From Patescibacteria group bacterium (GTDB lineage: Bacteria; Patescibacteriota; Minisyncoccia; Moranbacterales; DUUL01), in the NCBI GenBank assembly GCA_015493225.1, contig WGDO01000025.1:1-47358 (forward strand): a stretch of 47,358 nucleotides of DNA, given 5' to 3'. Below are positions 22,694 to 30,100 of this stretch, one piece after another. How positions within the stretch are numbered: the stretch's first letter is position 1; each line of letters starts with the position of its first letter. Under the pieces are notes generated by a model. That model worked only from the letters and a program-made list of their open reading frames with translations, was not told the DNA's origin and did no database searches. A program made the translations under genes and the position numbers.

Positions 22694-25663
22694 ATGAAAT
22701 ATAGTTACAATTGGATTAAAGAATTATCAGGAACAGAAAAAACGGCGGAGGAAATCGCTGAGTTATTTTTGACGCATAGTTTTGAGGTGGAGGGGATTGA
22801 GGATTTATCTAAAGGACTGGATAAAGTTGTGGTAGGAGAGGTTTTAAGTGTGGAGAAACATTCGGATGCGGATAGATTAAATGTGGCCCAAGTTGATGTT
22901 GGCGAACAGAACGGTGGCAAATTGCAAATTGTTTGTGGAGCACCTAATTTAGAAGTAGGACAAAAAGTTCCAGTGGCTTTAGTAGGAGCAAAATTAACAC
23001 CCCCCTCTAACTCCTCCCTCAAAGAAAGGGGAGAACAAGATAATTTTTTTGAAATTAAGAAAAGTAAAATTAGGGGTGTTGAATCTAACGGGATGATTTG
23101 TGCAGAAGATGAATTAGGACTTGGTGAGGACCATGAGGGGATTATGGTTTTAAGGGATGAGGCAAATGTTGGGCAAGATTTTGCAGAATATATGCAATTG
23201 AATGATAAAATTTTAGATATTGATGTTCTGCCAAACAGGGGGCATGATTGTTTGGGGTATAATGGGATAGCGCTCGAGCTAAACGCTCTTGAGAATGACA
23301 AATCTCAAATGACAAATAACAATTCAATAACAAATGATAAAATTTTAAATAAGAAGAAAACTGACATTTTAAAGGTTGATATTGACACGGAAAATTGTGG
23401 GCGGTATGCGGGTGTGAGGATAAAAAACATAAAATTGGCACCGTCGCCATTGTGGATGCAAGCAAGGTTGAAAGCTAGTGGATTGAAACCGATTAATAAT
23501 GTGGTGGATATTACGAATTATGTGATGTTGGAAACGGGACAACCACTTCACGCTTTTGATGCCAAAAGTGTGTCAAGTCAAAAGTCAAAAGTCGAAAGTC
23601 AAATAGTCGTTCGACAGGCAAAGGACGGGGAGAAAATTGTTTTATTGGATGAGCAGGAGGTAGAATTAGTAGAAGATGATATTGTAATTACTGATGGAGA
23701 AAAACCGATTGCTTTGGCAGGAGTAATGGGAGGACTGAAGAGTGGTATTAAAGACGATACTAAAGAAATTATTTTAGAAGGAGCAAATTTTAATTCCACT
23801 AATATTAGATTTACAGCTCGACGATACAACATACAAACCGATGCCGCTTATCGTTTTGAAAGAGACATTGATCCCAATTTTGTTGACATCGCTTTAAGTC
23901 GAGCGGTGGAATTAATACAAGAATTGGCTCAGGGAGAAGTGGAAACAATCACTGATATTTATCCCGAGCCAGTTAAGCCCTGGACAATAAATTTATCCTT
24001 AAATTATGTGCGAAAATTATTGGGAGTGGAAATTTCTGATAAAGAGATTGGTAGTATTTTGGAGAGATTAGGAATTACTTCTTCGAAGTCGCGGACGGAT
24101 GCAGACTTAACACTGACTAACGCGGAAGATGTAAATAAACTTCCCCAAACAAAAAAAGTGTTAGACACTTTAAAAGACATAAAAAAGATTGCCGATGAAC
24201 AAGGTGTAAAATTTTGGGTGCTTGGTGGCTTGGCTTGTGCTTTTTATGCCGGACAAATTTATAGAGAGCATGATGATTTGGATTTAATCGCTAAAACAGA
24301 AAATGACAGGCAGAAGTTATTGGAATTATTGAAAGAGAATGGTTTTGAAAAAATAAGAACAAAAAAATTAACTGATAAACTGAGTGTGGATATTTATAAA
24401 AATAAAGTTGAAGTAGAAGTGGTGATTGGAGAATATCTAAAAGAATTTGGTTTAACGGATGATGATTTTGGAGATAAGGAACTGGAACTTACCGGAGTGA
24501 AATCATTGGTGCTTAGTAAGAGATTTATAAAATCTGTTAAAGACAGACAGCTTAAAGAACGAACCAAAAGTAAAGATCAATTAGATTTGGATTATTTGAC
24601 CGGTAAGTGCCTTGATTATATTATCCCAACCAGACGACGGGATTTACGAACGGAAGAGGATTTAATTGAGGAAGTAGGACGAATTTATGGCTATGATAAA
24701 ATTAAGCCAGAGCCAATTCAAGCTCCAGTGCAAACACCTCATCGTAACGAGCAAAGATTTTTAGAAAGAGATTTAAAAAATATTGCTGTGCAAAGTGGAT
24801 TTTCGGAAATCAGGAGCTATTCTTTTCACAGCGAAGAAGATGCGAAAAATTTAGGTCTTGATAATTTAAAACATATTGAATTGTTAAATCCGGCCAGTCC
24901 AGAACAATTGATGTTGAGGAACACTTTGGCGGTCGGTTTATTAAAGGCGGGACGAAAAAGTTTAAGCTATTTTCCGGAAGTGTGTATTTTTGAAATCGGA
25001 AAAATTTACAGAGCTATTGATAATATTTTGCCGGAGGAAGTTGTTTATTTTGGTGGGGCGGTTTTTTCCAAGAATAAAAACGGAGAGCAATTTTATGAGC
25101 TAAAAGGATTGGCGGATAATTTACTACAAGGATTGGGGATAGAAGACTATTACTATGACGATACCATTGAGCAGAACATTTTAGAACAAATTCCAAGTTT
25201 GCATCCATCTCGTCGAGCAGTTGTTAAAACAGAATCTGGAGAGGTAATTGGCTGGTTAGGGGAAACAACCAAACAGGAGAATAAATATTTTGGATTAAAA
25301 AATGTGCGGGGAGCGTTGTTGTCTTTAGATGTGGAAAAAATATTGGAGTTATCTCAAGAAAAAAATTCTTTTCAACCCTTACCAAAATTTCCTTTTGTAG
25401 AAAGGGATTTGTCAATGATTGTGTCAGAGAAAATGAGAGTAAAAGAAGTGGAAGATGCTCTATTTAAAGCCGGGAGTAAATTACTTAAAGACGTAGATTT
25501 ATTCGATTTGTATTACAACAAAGAAACCGGTGAACGCTCAATGGCTTTTCATCTTTTATTCGGCGATGAAGAAAAAACCCTCCAGGCTAAAGAAGTTGAC
25601 ACGGAATTAGCGAATATTATCGGAGCAGTAGAAGGAGAATTGGGAGTGGAGATACGTAAATAA
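22694..25663 (+). CDS. pheT: Phenylalanyl-tRNA synthetase beta subunit with inserted nucleotidyltransferase-like domain
   Basis: 989 residues, about 180 more than usual. Order: N-terminal part and tRNA-binding fold (40-150), B3/B4 editing region (about 215-390), first half of B5 ending at LGITS (459-463), an extra domain (about 463-639), second half of B5 (IIPTRRRDLRTEEDLIEEVGRIYGYD), the catalytic-like core, and the ferredoxin-fold anticodon-binding domain (about 895-989, FVERDLSMIV...). The extra domain has WVLGGLACAFYAG (Gly511-Gly512) and REHDDLDL (Asp528, Asp530), the GG...hDxD signature of small nucleotidyltransferases, plus a helical end SKRFIKSVKDR. Three shorter loops are repeat-derived (102-117, 202-219, 292-303). 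The frame is open throughout, so a single fused protein is expected. Confidence 0.95.
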   Translation: MKYSYNWIKELSGTEKTAEEIAELFLTHSFEVEGIEDLSKGLDKVVVGEVLSVEKHSDADRLNVAQVDVGEQNGGKLQIVCGAPNLEVGQKVPVALVGAKLTPPSNSSLKERGEQDNFFEIKKSKIRGVESNGMICAEDELGLGEDHEGIMVLRDEANVGQDFAEYMQLNDKILDIDVLPNRGHDCLGYNGIALELNALENDKSQMTNNNSITNDKILNKKKTDILKVDIDTENCGRYAGVRIKNIKLAPSPLWMQARLKASGLKPINNVVDITNYVMLETGQPLHAFDAKSVSSQKSKVESQIVVRQAKDGEKIVLLDEQEVELVEDDIVITDGEKPIALAGVMGGLKSGIKDDTKEIILEGANFNSTNIRFTARRYNIQTDAAYRFERDIDPNFVDIALSRAVELIQELAQGEVETITDIYPEPVKPWTINLSLNYVRKLLGVEISDKEIGSILERLGITSSKSRTDADLTLTNAEDVNKLPQTKKVLDTLKDIKKIADEQGVKFWVLGGLACAFYAGQIYREHDDLDLIAKTENDRQKLLELLKENGFEKIRTKKLTDKLSVDIYKNKVEVEVVIGEYLKEFGLTDDDFGDKELELTGVKSLVLSKRFIKSVKDRQLKERTKSKDQLDLDYLTGKCLDYIIPTRRRDLRTEEDLIEEVGRIYGYDKIKPEPIQAPVQTPHRNEQRFLERDLKNIAVQSGFSEIRSYSFHSEEDAKNLGLDNLKHIELLNPASPEQLMLRNTLAVGLLKAGRKSLSYFPEVCIFEIGKIYRAIDNILPEEVVYFGGAVFSKNKNGEQFYELKGLADNLLQGLGIEDYYYDDTIEQNILEQIPSLHPSRRAVVKTESGEVIGWLGETTKQENKYFGLKNVRGALLSLDVEKILELSQEKNSFQPLPKFPFVERDLSMIVSEKMRVKEVEDALFKAGSKLLKDVDLFDLYYNKETGERSMAFHLLFGDEEKTLQAKEVDTELANIIGAVEGELGVEIRK
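22997..23044 (-). repeat. CCTCC-type repeat in frame inside pheT
   Basis: CACCCCCCTCTAACTCCTCC followed by TCAAAGAAAGGGGAG. It is the inverted relative of the AGGAGGGGCTAGGGGTGG spacer repeat at 27886-27975. It encodes TPPSNSSLKERGEQDN, a loop absent from usual PheT between VGAKL and FEIKKSKIRG. Confidence 0.72.
23297..23350 (+). repeat. AAATCTCAAAT-type repeat in frame inside pheT
   Basis: GACAAATCTCAAATGACAAA and following AACAATTC words resemble the left arm of the spacer palindrome at 38413-38520. It encodes DKSQMTNNNSITNDKILN, a low-complexity loop between conserved segments. Confidence 0.55.
23571..23605 (+). repeat. AAAAGTC heptamer repeat in frame inside pheT
   Basis: AAGTCAAAAGTCAAAAGTCG and following AAAGTCAAA, a 7-base period. 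It encodes SVSSQKSKVESQ. The same unit occurs inside trmD at 29620. Confidence 0.75.
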
Positions 25664-25671
25664 TTTTATGG

Positions 25672-25699
25672 TTGACTTTTCTAAAAAAAGTGTTACAAT
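25672..25699 (+). promoter_or_regulatory. pyk promoter
   Basis: TTGACT at 25672-25677, 16 bases, TACAAT at 25694-25699. It lies directly before and against the pheT terminator hairpin. The predicted start near 25706 falls within the hairpin's left arm. Confidence 0.6.
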
Positions 25700-25736
25700 A
25701 AAAACTTGCCAAGATTACAAAATTGGCAAGTTTTTT
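25700..25736 (+). terminator. pheT terminator overlapping the pyk start site
   Basis: AAAACTTGCCAA and TTGGCAAGTTTT arms, then a T run. The stem forms fully only in transcripts coming from pheT. Transcripts from the pyk promoter would start inside the left arm and lack half of it. Confidence 0.8.
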
Positions 25737-25758
25737 AATAAAAAATAACTTAACCTAA

Positions 25759-27180
25759 ATGAATCTTAAAAAAGCAAAGAAGACAAAAATTGTAGCTACC
25801 ATTGGTCCAGTCACCGAAAGCAAAAAACAACTTACAAAATTAATGAAAGCCGGCATGGATGTGGCCAGATTAAATTTTTCCCATGGTGATTTTGCGGAAC
25901 ATGGAGCTAGAGTAAAAAATATTAGAGAAATAGAAAAAGAAACTAGGTTAGACGTAGCCATCTTACAGGACCTAGGTGGTGTAAAAATTAGAATTGGTGA
26001 TTTTGTCGATGATCAGATTGTTTTAAAAAGAGGACAAGAATTTATTTTAACCACCAAAAAAATAAGTGGTGATGAAAAGAAAGTTTATATTAATTATAAA
26101 AAACTTCCTCAAGAAATTGAGGTGGGACAAAAGATTTTATTGGATGATGGAACAAAAGAATTAAAAACCATTGCGATTAAGGGTGATGAAATTATTACAA
26201 AAGTTGTGAATGGTGGAATGATTCGTTCTCGGCGAGGGGTTAATATTCCCGATGCCCGATTGAGTGTTAGTGCTTTAACTCCAAAAGATAAAAAAGATTT
26301 AGAATTTGGTTTAAAATATAATGTTGATTTTGTGGCTATTTCTTTTGTGCGACAAGCCAAGGATATTTTACAGTTACGAAAGATTTTAGAGAAAAATAAT
26401 TCCCGAGCTCAGATTGTGGCTAAAATAGAAACTCCAGAAGCCATTGAAAATATTGATGAAATTATTTCTGCCACGGATGTTATTATGGTCGCTCGAGGGG
26501 ACTTGGCTGTGGAAGTTCCAGCCCAGGAAGTTCCCCACTTACAAAGAATGATGATTGAAAAATGTCAGATAAAGGGACGACCGGTCATTGTTGCTACTCA
26601 AATGATGGAGTCAATGATTAAAAATCCGGTACCAACTAGAGCAGAAGTCTCCGATGTGGCTAACGCTATTTTAAATGGAGCAGATGCTATTATGCTTAGC
26701 GCTGAAACAACGGTGGGGGATTTCCCGGTGGAGACAGTAGAGATGATGACAGAGATTGCTAAAAGAACTGAACAGGAAATTAAATATAAACCAGTTAAAG
26801 ATAATGAAAAATATACCAAAGACACTGTGAATGCTGTTTCCCGAAGTGTTATTCGAACTTCTTTGGATGTAGAAGCAAAGTATATTGTCGCCCTCACTGA
26901 ATCTGGTTACACAGCTCGTAAGATTTCTCGTTATCGTCCGGCTCAGAAAATTATTGCTCTTACTCCTGACAGAAAAACTATCAAACAATTAAAAATCTCC
27001 TATGGATGTTACCCTGAATATATTGGAGGATTTCATACTGTTTCCGAAACAGTAGCAGAAACCAAAAAGATTTTAGCCGAAAGAAATATTGTCAAAAAAG
27101 GGGATAAGATTGTCATCGTTGCCGGCATACCCTTTGGTCAGTCTGGGGCTACTAATATGATGATTGTGGAAGAAATTTAA
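25759..27180 (+). CDS. pyk: Pyruvate kinase
   Basis: 473 residues, normal for bacterial pyruvate kinase, which makes pyruvate and ATP from phosphoenolpyruvate. The N terminus has KTKIVATIGP, then MDVARLNFSHGDF, LQDLGGVKIRIG, the B-domain, LTPKDKKDLEFGL, VDFVAISFVRQAKD, IVAKIETPEAIENIDEI, MVARGDLAVEVP, RPVIVATQMMESMIKNPVPTRAEVSDVANAILNGADAIMLSAETTVGDFPVE (active-site region) and a full C-domain ending in GIPFGQSGATNMM. All catalytic segments are present. It belongs with tpiA, fba and gpmI to the lower glycolytic set found further on. Confidence 0.97.
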   Translation: MNLKKAKKTKIVATIGPVTESKKQLTKLMKAGMDVARLNFSHGDFAEHGARVKNIREIEKETRLDVAILQDLGGVKIRIGDFVDDQIVLKRGQEFILTTKKISGDEKKVYINYKKLPQEIEVGQKILLDDGTKELKTIAIKGDEIITKVVNGGMIRSRRGVNIPDARLSVSALTPKDKKDLEFGLKYNVDFVAISFVRQAKDILQLRKILEKNNSRAQIVAKIETPEAIENIDEIISATDVIMVARGDLAVEVPAQEVPHLQRMMIEKCQIKGRPVIVATQMMESMIKNPVPTRAEVSDVANAILNGADAIMLSAETTVGDFPVETVEMMTEIAKRTEQEIKYKPVKDNEKYTKDTVNAVSRSVIRTSLDVEAKYIVALTESGYTARKISRYRPAQKIIALTPDRKTIKQLKISYGCYPEYIGGFHTVSETVAETKKILAERNIVKKGDKIVIVAGIPFGQSGATNMMIVEEI

Positions 27181-27192
27181 GTTTAATTGAAA

Positions 27193-27843
27193 ATGATTTT
27201 ACCAAATACAAAAAAAGAAAAAGAATTGAGAGAGAGTGGTTTTGAAATTATCATTGGTGTTGACGAGGTGGGAAGGGGGCCATTGGCTGGACCGGTAGTA
27301 GCCGGAGCGGCTTGGGTTAATCCGGAAATATTGGAAAGAGATTTTGAGGGTCGGGAATTGATTAGGGATAGCAAAAAACTTTCTGAAAAACAAAGAAATA
27401 AAATTCATAAATTCATCAAAAAAGATAATAATTTTATTTTAGGTATCGGAGAAGTTTCAGTAGAAATGATTGATAAAATCAATATTCTAAATGCCTCTTT
27501 ACTAGCAATGAGATTAGCGGTGGACGAGGTAATGGAAAAAATGAAAAACACCCAAGGGAAAACCTGCGTGTTAATTGATGGTAACAAAAACATTCCCAAT
27601 TTAGATTTAGAGCAAAAATTGTTTGCCAAGGGAGATCAGAGAATATTTTCCATTGCTACGGCGTCTATCTATGCTAAGGTATACCGAGATGAACTGATGA
27701 TGAAATATCACCAAGAATTTCCAGAATATGGTTTTGATCAGCACAAAGGTTATGGAACAAAAATTCACATGGAGCAATTGAAAAAACTTGGCGCCTGTGC
27801 CATTCACCGAAAATCCTTTGCACCAGTAAGAGCAGTCCTATAA
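27193..27843 (+). CDS. rnhB: Ribonuclease HII
   Basis: 216 residues from ATG 27193; a TTG two codons upstream is less likely. The enzyme removes RNA from RNA-DNA hybrids and single ribonucleotides from DNA. Signature residues: IIGVDEVGRGPLAGPVVAGAA with the Asp-Glu pair, RDSKKLSEKQR, VLIDGNKNI (third acidic residue) and the family block SIATASIYAKVYRD. The end, DQHKGYGTKIHMEQLKKLGACAIHRKSFAPV, is the standard RNase HII C terminus. It follows pyk by 12 bases and probably shares its transcript. Confidence 0.96.
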   Translation: MILPNTKKEKELRESGFEIIIGVDEVGRGPLAGPVVAGAAWVNPEILERDFEGRELIRDSKKLSEKQRNKIHKFIKKDNNFILGIGEVSVEMIDKINILNASLLAMRLAVDEVMEKMKNTQGKTCVLIDGNKNIPNLDLEQKLFAKGDQRIFSIATASIYAKVYRDELMMKYHQEFPEYGFDQHKGYGTKIHMEQLKKLGACAIHRKSFAPVRAVL

Positions 27844-27885
27844 TAATTGTGAGTTTTAAATTGATGAATGGCAGGTTTGTAGTTC

Positions 27886-27975
27886 CCCTCCTTTGTAAAG
27901 GAGGGGCTAGGGGTGGATTTTTTAAATTTAAAATCCCCCCTCAATCCTCCTTTCATAAAGAGGGGGGAGCTAGGA
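27886..27975. repeat. CCTCC/GGAGG palindromic repeat cluster
   Basis: CCCCTCCTTTGTAAAGGAGGGG is a near-perfect palindrome (27887-27908), followed by CTAGGGGTGGATTTTTTAAA, then the inverted form ATCCCCCCTCAATCCTCC. Related copies are at 29210-29272, 33957-34022 and in frame in pheT at 22997. A frame running through this cluster (27849-28049) is an artefact. Confidence 0.75.
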
Positions 27976-28082
27976 AACAACTCCTCTCTACGAAAAAGAA
28001 AGGGGAAATTAGAAACAATTTTTCTTTACAAAGAGGGTGTGAATTATAAACTTAAAAATAGCTAAAGTAGCAAGTTAACCAA

Positions 28083-28589
28083 ATGAAATTTTACTTAATC
28101 CTCCACAGAATCAGAAGTGCTTACAACGTCGGCTCAATGTTTCGGACAGCTGATGGTATTGGTGTAGATAAAATCTTTCTAACAGGATTTACCCAAAGAC
28201 CGTCGGATAAAGAATACATTTTACAAACCAAGGCAGAAAAAATGTTATCCAAAACTGCCTTGGGGGCGGATAAGTATGTTCCCTGGGAGGGTTATAAAAA
28301 TATTTCCGCAGTTTTTAGCAGACTTAAAAAAGAAAAAATAGAGATTGTGGCTCTAGAGCAGGACGAAAAAAGTATTGATTATCGAAAATTTAAATTAAAA
28401 AAGGGAATGAAAGGTGTGGCCCTGTTAGTTGGCAACGAACCAAAAGGAGTTGATAAAAGAATTTTGAAAAAATGTGATACGATTATTGAAATTTCTATGC
28501 ACGGACAAAAAAATTCCCTAAATGTCGCCGTAGCTTTGGGGGTGGCAGGGTATAGTCTCTGTTTGTTTGACGATATTGGTAAAATATGA
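28083..28589 (+). CDS. SpoU/TrmH-type RNA 2'-O-methyltransferase
   Basis: 168 residues, a small single-domain SPOUT methyltransferase. The three SpoU motifs are RSAYNVGSMFRTADGIGVDKIFLTG, VALLVGNEPKGVDKRILKKCDTIIEISMHGQKNSLNVAVALGVAGY, the latter covering motifs 2 and 3 (the trefoil knot that binds S-adenosylmethionine). There is no extra N-terminal substrate domain, so the target RNA cannot be named. Its 3' end overlaps the -35 and spacer of the khpA promoter. Confidence 0.92.
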   Translation: MKFYLILHRIRSAYNVGSMFRTADGIGVDKIFLTGFTQRPSDKEYILQTKAEKMLSKTALGADKYVPWEGYKNISAVFSRLKKEKIEIVALEQDEKSIDYRKFKLKKGMKGVALLVGNEPKGVDKRILKKCDTIIEISMHGQKNSLNVAVALGVAGYSLCLFDDIGKI

Positions 28590-28595
28590 TATATT
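28567..28595 (+). promoter_or_regulatory. khpA promoter overlapping the methyltransferase 3' end
   Basis: TTGACG at 28567-28572, 17 bases, TATATT at 28590-28595. The predicted transcript start is about 28602. Confidence 0.65.
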
Positions 28596-28601
28596 ATAAA
28601 T

Positions 28602-28693
28602 AAATCCCAAGACACTTTTTTAGAAAGGTCGATGTCTACCAGGGGATTGAATGGATAAGGGTTTTACCCTTGTAATGCATTAAAGAATTGAAA
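28602..28693 (+). promoter_or_regulatory. Structured 5' leader of khpA
   Basis: The leader starts with AATCCC (28603-28608) that pairs with GGGATT (28643-28648), enclosing an AGACA/TGTCT stem (28610-28614 with 28633-28637). A second perfect hairpin, AAGGGT-ttt-ACCCTT, follows at 28657-28671. No T tract ends it. It could be an RNA regulatory element, possibly a site where the KH protein binds its own mRNA. It does not match a riboswitch class I know. Confidence 0.45.
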
Positions 28694-29044
28694 ATGACAG
28701 AACCAGTAAAAGATGCTGAATTCTTGGAGTACATTGTAAAAAATGTTGTTGACAATCCAGATGCCGTTAAAGTAAACCGTGAAGTGGACGAACGAGGAGT
28801 ACTTATTGTGCTTGACGTTGCTCCAGAAGACATGGGAATGATTATCGGTCGTCAAGGTTCAACAGCTAAAGCTATCAGAACTCTTTTGAGAGTTATTGGT
28901 GCTCGTGCTAATGCTCGTGTTAATCTTAAGATTAACGAACCAGAAGGTTCAGAACGAGCTAAGCGACAAGAAGAGCGAAGCGAATCTAACAATGAAGAAG
29001 GTGCTGAAAAAAGCATTGATGACATTGTTAATGACATCGAATAG
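28694..29044 (+). CDS. khpA: KH-domain RNA-binding protein KhpA
   Basis: 116 residues from ATG 28694 (two codons inside a TTG start). A single KH domain has the GxxG loop in GMIIGRQGSTAKAIRTLLRV (I-G-R-Q-G). The N terminus, FLEYIVKNVVDNPDAVKVNREVDERGVLIVLDVAPEDMG, is the KhpA (YlqC) pattern. The C-terminal 35 residues are an acidic, charged tail (ERAKRQEERSESNNEEGAEK), longer than in usual KhpA of about 76-80 residues. In other bacteria khpA sits in the rpsP-khpA-rimM-trmD-rplS group; here trmD follows but rpsP, rimM and rplS are absent. Confidence 0.92.
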   Translation: MTEPVKDAEFLEYIVKNVVDNPDAVKVNREVDERGVLIVLDVAPEDMGMIIGRQGSTAKAIRTLLRVIGARANARVNLKINEPEGSERAKRQEERSESNNEEGAEKSIDDIVNDIE

Positions 29045-29094
29045 AAAAAGTTTAGTCTTATAAATTTATTTATAAAATAGACTTTTAAACGACG

Positions 29095-29127
29095 AAAAAC
29101 CGTGCTATTATAAGAGTGCGGTTTTTT
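29095..29127 (+). terminator. khpA terminator
   Basis: AAAAACCGTGCT and AGTGCGGTTTTTT arms with two G-U pairs around an eight-base loop, ending in a T run. Confidence 0.75.
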
Positions 29128-29391
29128 GTCCCTACGAAAATACTAATTTTTTACGAATTTACGAATCACTCACTGCGTTCGCTATTTGTGGTTTGTAATT
29201 TACGGGGCCTCTTGGGGATTGAGGGGGATTTAAAAATCCCCTCCTAACATCTCCTTTACAAAGGAGGAAACCAAGAAATTCATCTCAATCCACTGTTTAG
29301 CCTGCCATTTATTTAGATACTTTTATTTGGGCATTTGTAAATTTGTAGTTGATTTGTACTTTTGTAGGGGCCGTAGTTAATTATAAAAACA
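29128..29391. repeat. Repeat-filled spacer before trmD
   Basis: Holds the TTTACGAATTTACGAAT words also seen after pheS (29148-29165), and a copy of the CCTCC/GGAGG repeat (29210-29272, TTGAGGGGGATTTAAAAATC with CTCCTTTACAAAGGAGG). No gene or clear promoter was seen in it. Confidence 0.6.
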
Positions 29392-30087
29392 ATGAATTTT
29401 CACATCATCACAATTTTTCCGGAAATGTTTGGCTCATATTTAAATGAGAGTATTTTGGGTCGGGCGCAAAAAGAAGATAAAATAAAAGTAAATATTTATA
29501 ATCTGCGAGATTATGCCGATCAGAAAGATAAGCGACGAACGGTTGACGATACTCCCTATGGTGGCGGACCAGGAATGGTAATGATGGTGGAGCCTATTTT
29601 TGAATGTGTAGAAGAAGTTAAGTCAAAAGTCAAAAGCCAAAAGTCGAAAGTCAAAAGCAGGCTATTAATTTTATTAACCTCCGCTAAGGGTGATTTATAC
29701 AATCAACGAAAAGCGGAGAAAATAAAAAATGATTACACCGATGTAATAATAATTTGTGGCCGTTATGAGGGAGTTGATGAAAGGGCGGCGGAATTTATTG
29801 CCGATGAAGAAGTGTCCATTGGTGAATATATTTTGACTGGAGGAGAATTGCCAGCAATGATAATTGTGGATTCAGTTGCTAGATTGATTGATGGCGTCTT
29901 GGGAAACAAAGAGTCACTGGAATCAGAAAGTCATAATACGGAAAAAAATAAATGCATTTCCTCTGATGGTAAAAAATATGATTATCCTGTTTATACCAAA
30001 CCAGCAGATTTTAAAAATTGGCAAGTGCCAGAAGTTTTGCTAAGCGGGAATCATCAGGAGATTGAGAAGTGGAGAAAGATAAACTAA
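29392..30087 (+). CDS. trmD: tRNA (guanine-N1)-methyltransferase
   Basis: 231 residues. TrmD methylates G37 next to the anticodon and prevents frameshifts. Signatures: FHIITIFPEMF, NLRDYADQKDKRRTVDDTPYGGGPGMVMMVEP, VIIICGRYEGVDERAAEFIADEEVSIGEYILTGGELPAMIIVDSVARLI (the SAM-binding knot) and KPADFKNWQVPEVLLSGNHQEIEKWR. Residues 77-90 (KSKVKSQKSKVKSR) come from an AAAAGTC repeat and lengthen the loop before LLILLTSAKG. The knot and catalytic Asp are untouched, so activity is probably kept. Confidence 0.97.
   Translation: MNFHIITIFPEMFGSYLNESILGRAQKEDKIKVNIYNLRDYADQKDKRRTVDDTPYGGGPGMVMMVEPIFECVEEVKSKVKSQKSKVKSRLLILLTSAKGDLYNQRKAEKIKNDYTDVIIICGRYEGVDERAAEFIADEEVSIGEYILTGGELPAMIIVDSVARLIDGVLGNKESLESESHNTEKNKCISSDGKKYDYPVYTKPADFKNWQVPEVLLSGNHQEIEKWRKIN
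29620..29661 (+). repeat. AAAAGTC heptamer repeat in frame inside trmD
   Basis: AAGTCAAAAGTCAAAAGCCA, then AAAGTCGAAAGTCAAAAGC: a 7-base period, about 42 bases. Shares its unit with pheT 23571-23605. Encodes KSKVKSQKSKVKSR. Confidence 0.78.
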
Positions 30088-30100
30088 TTTTGCAAATAAA

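Noticed and set aside
27849-28049. 66-codon frame between rnhB and the SpoU methyltransferase
   Set aside because: It runs through the CCTCC/GGAGG palindromic repeats and has low-complexity Gly/Lys content. It is repeat DNA and not a gene.
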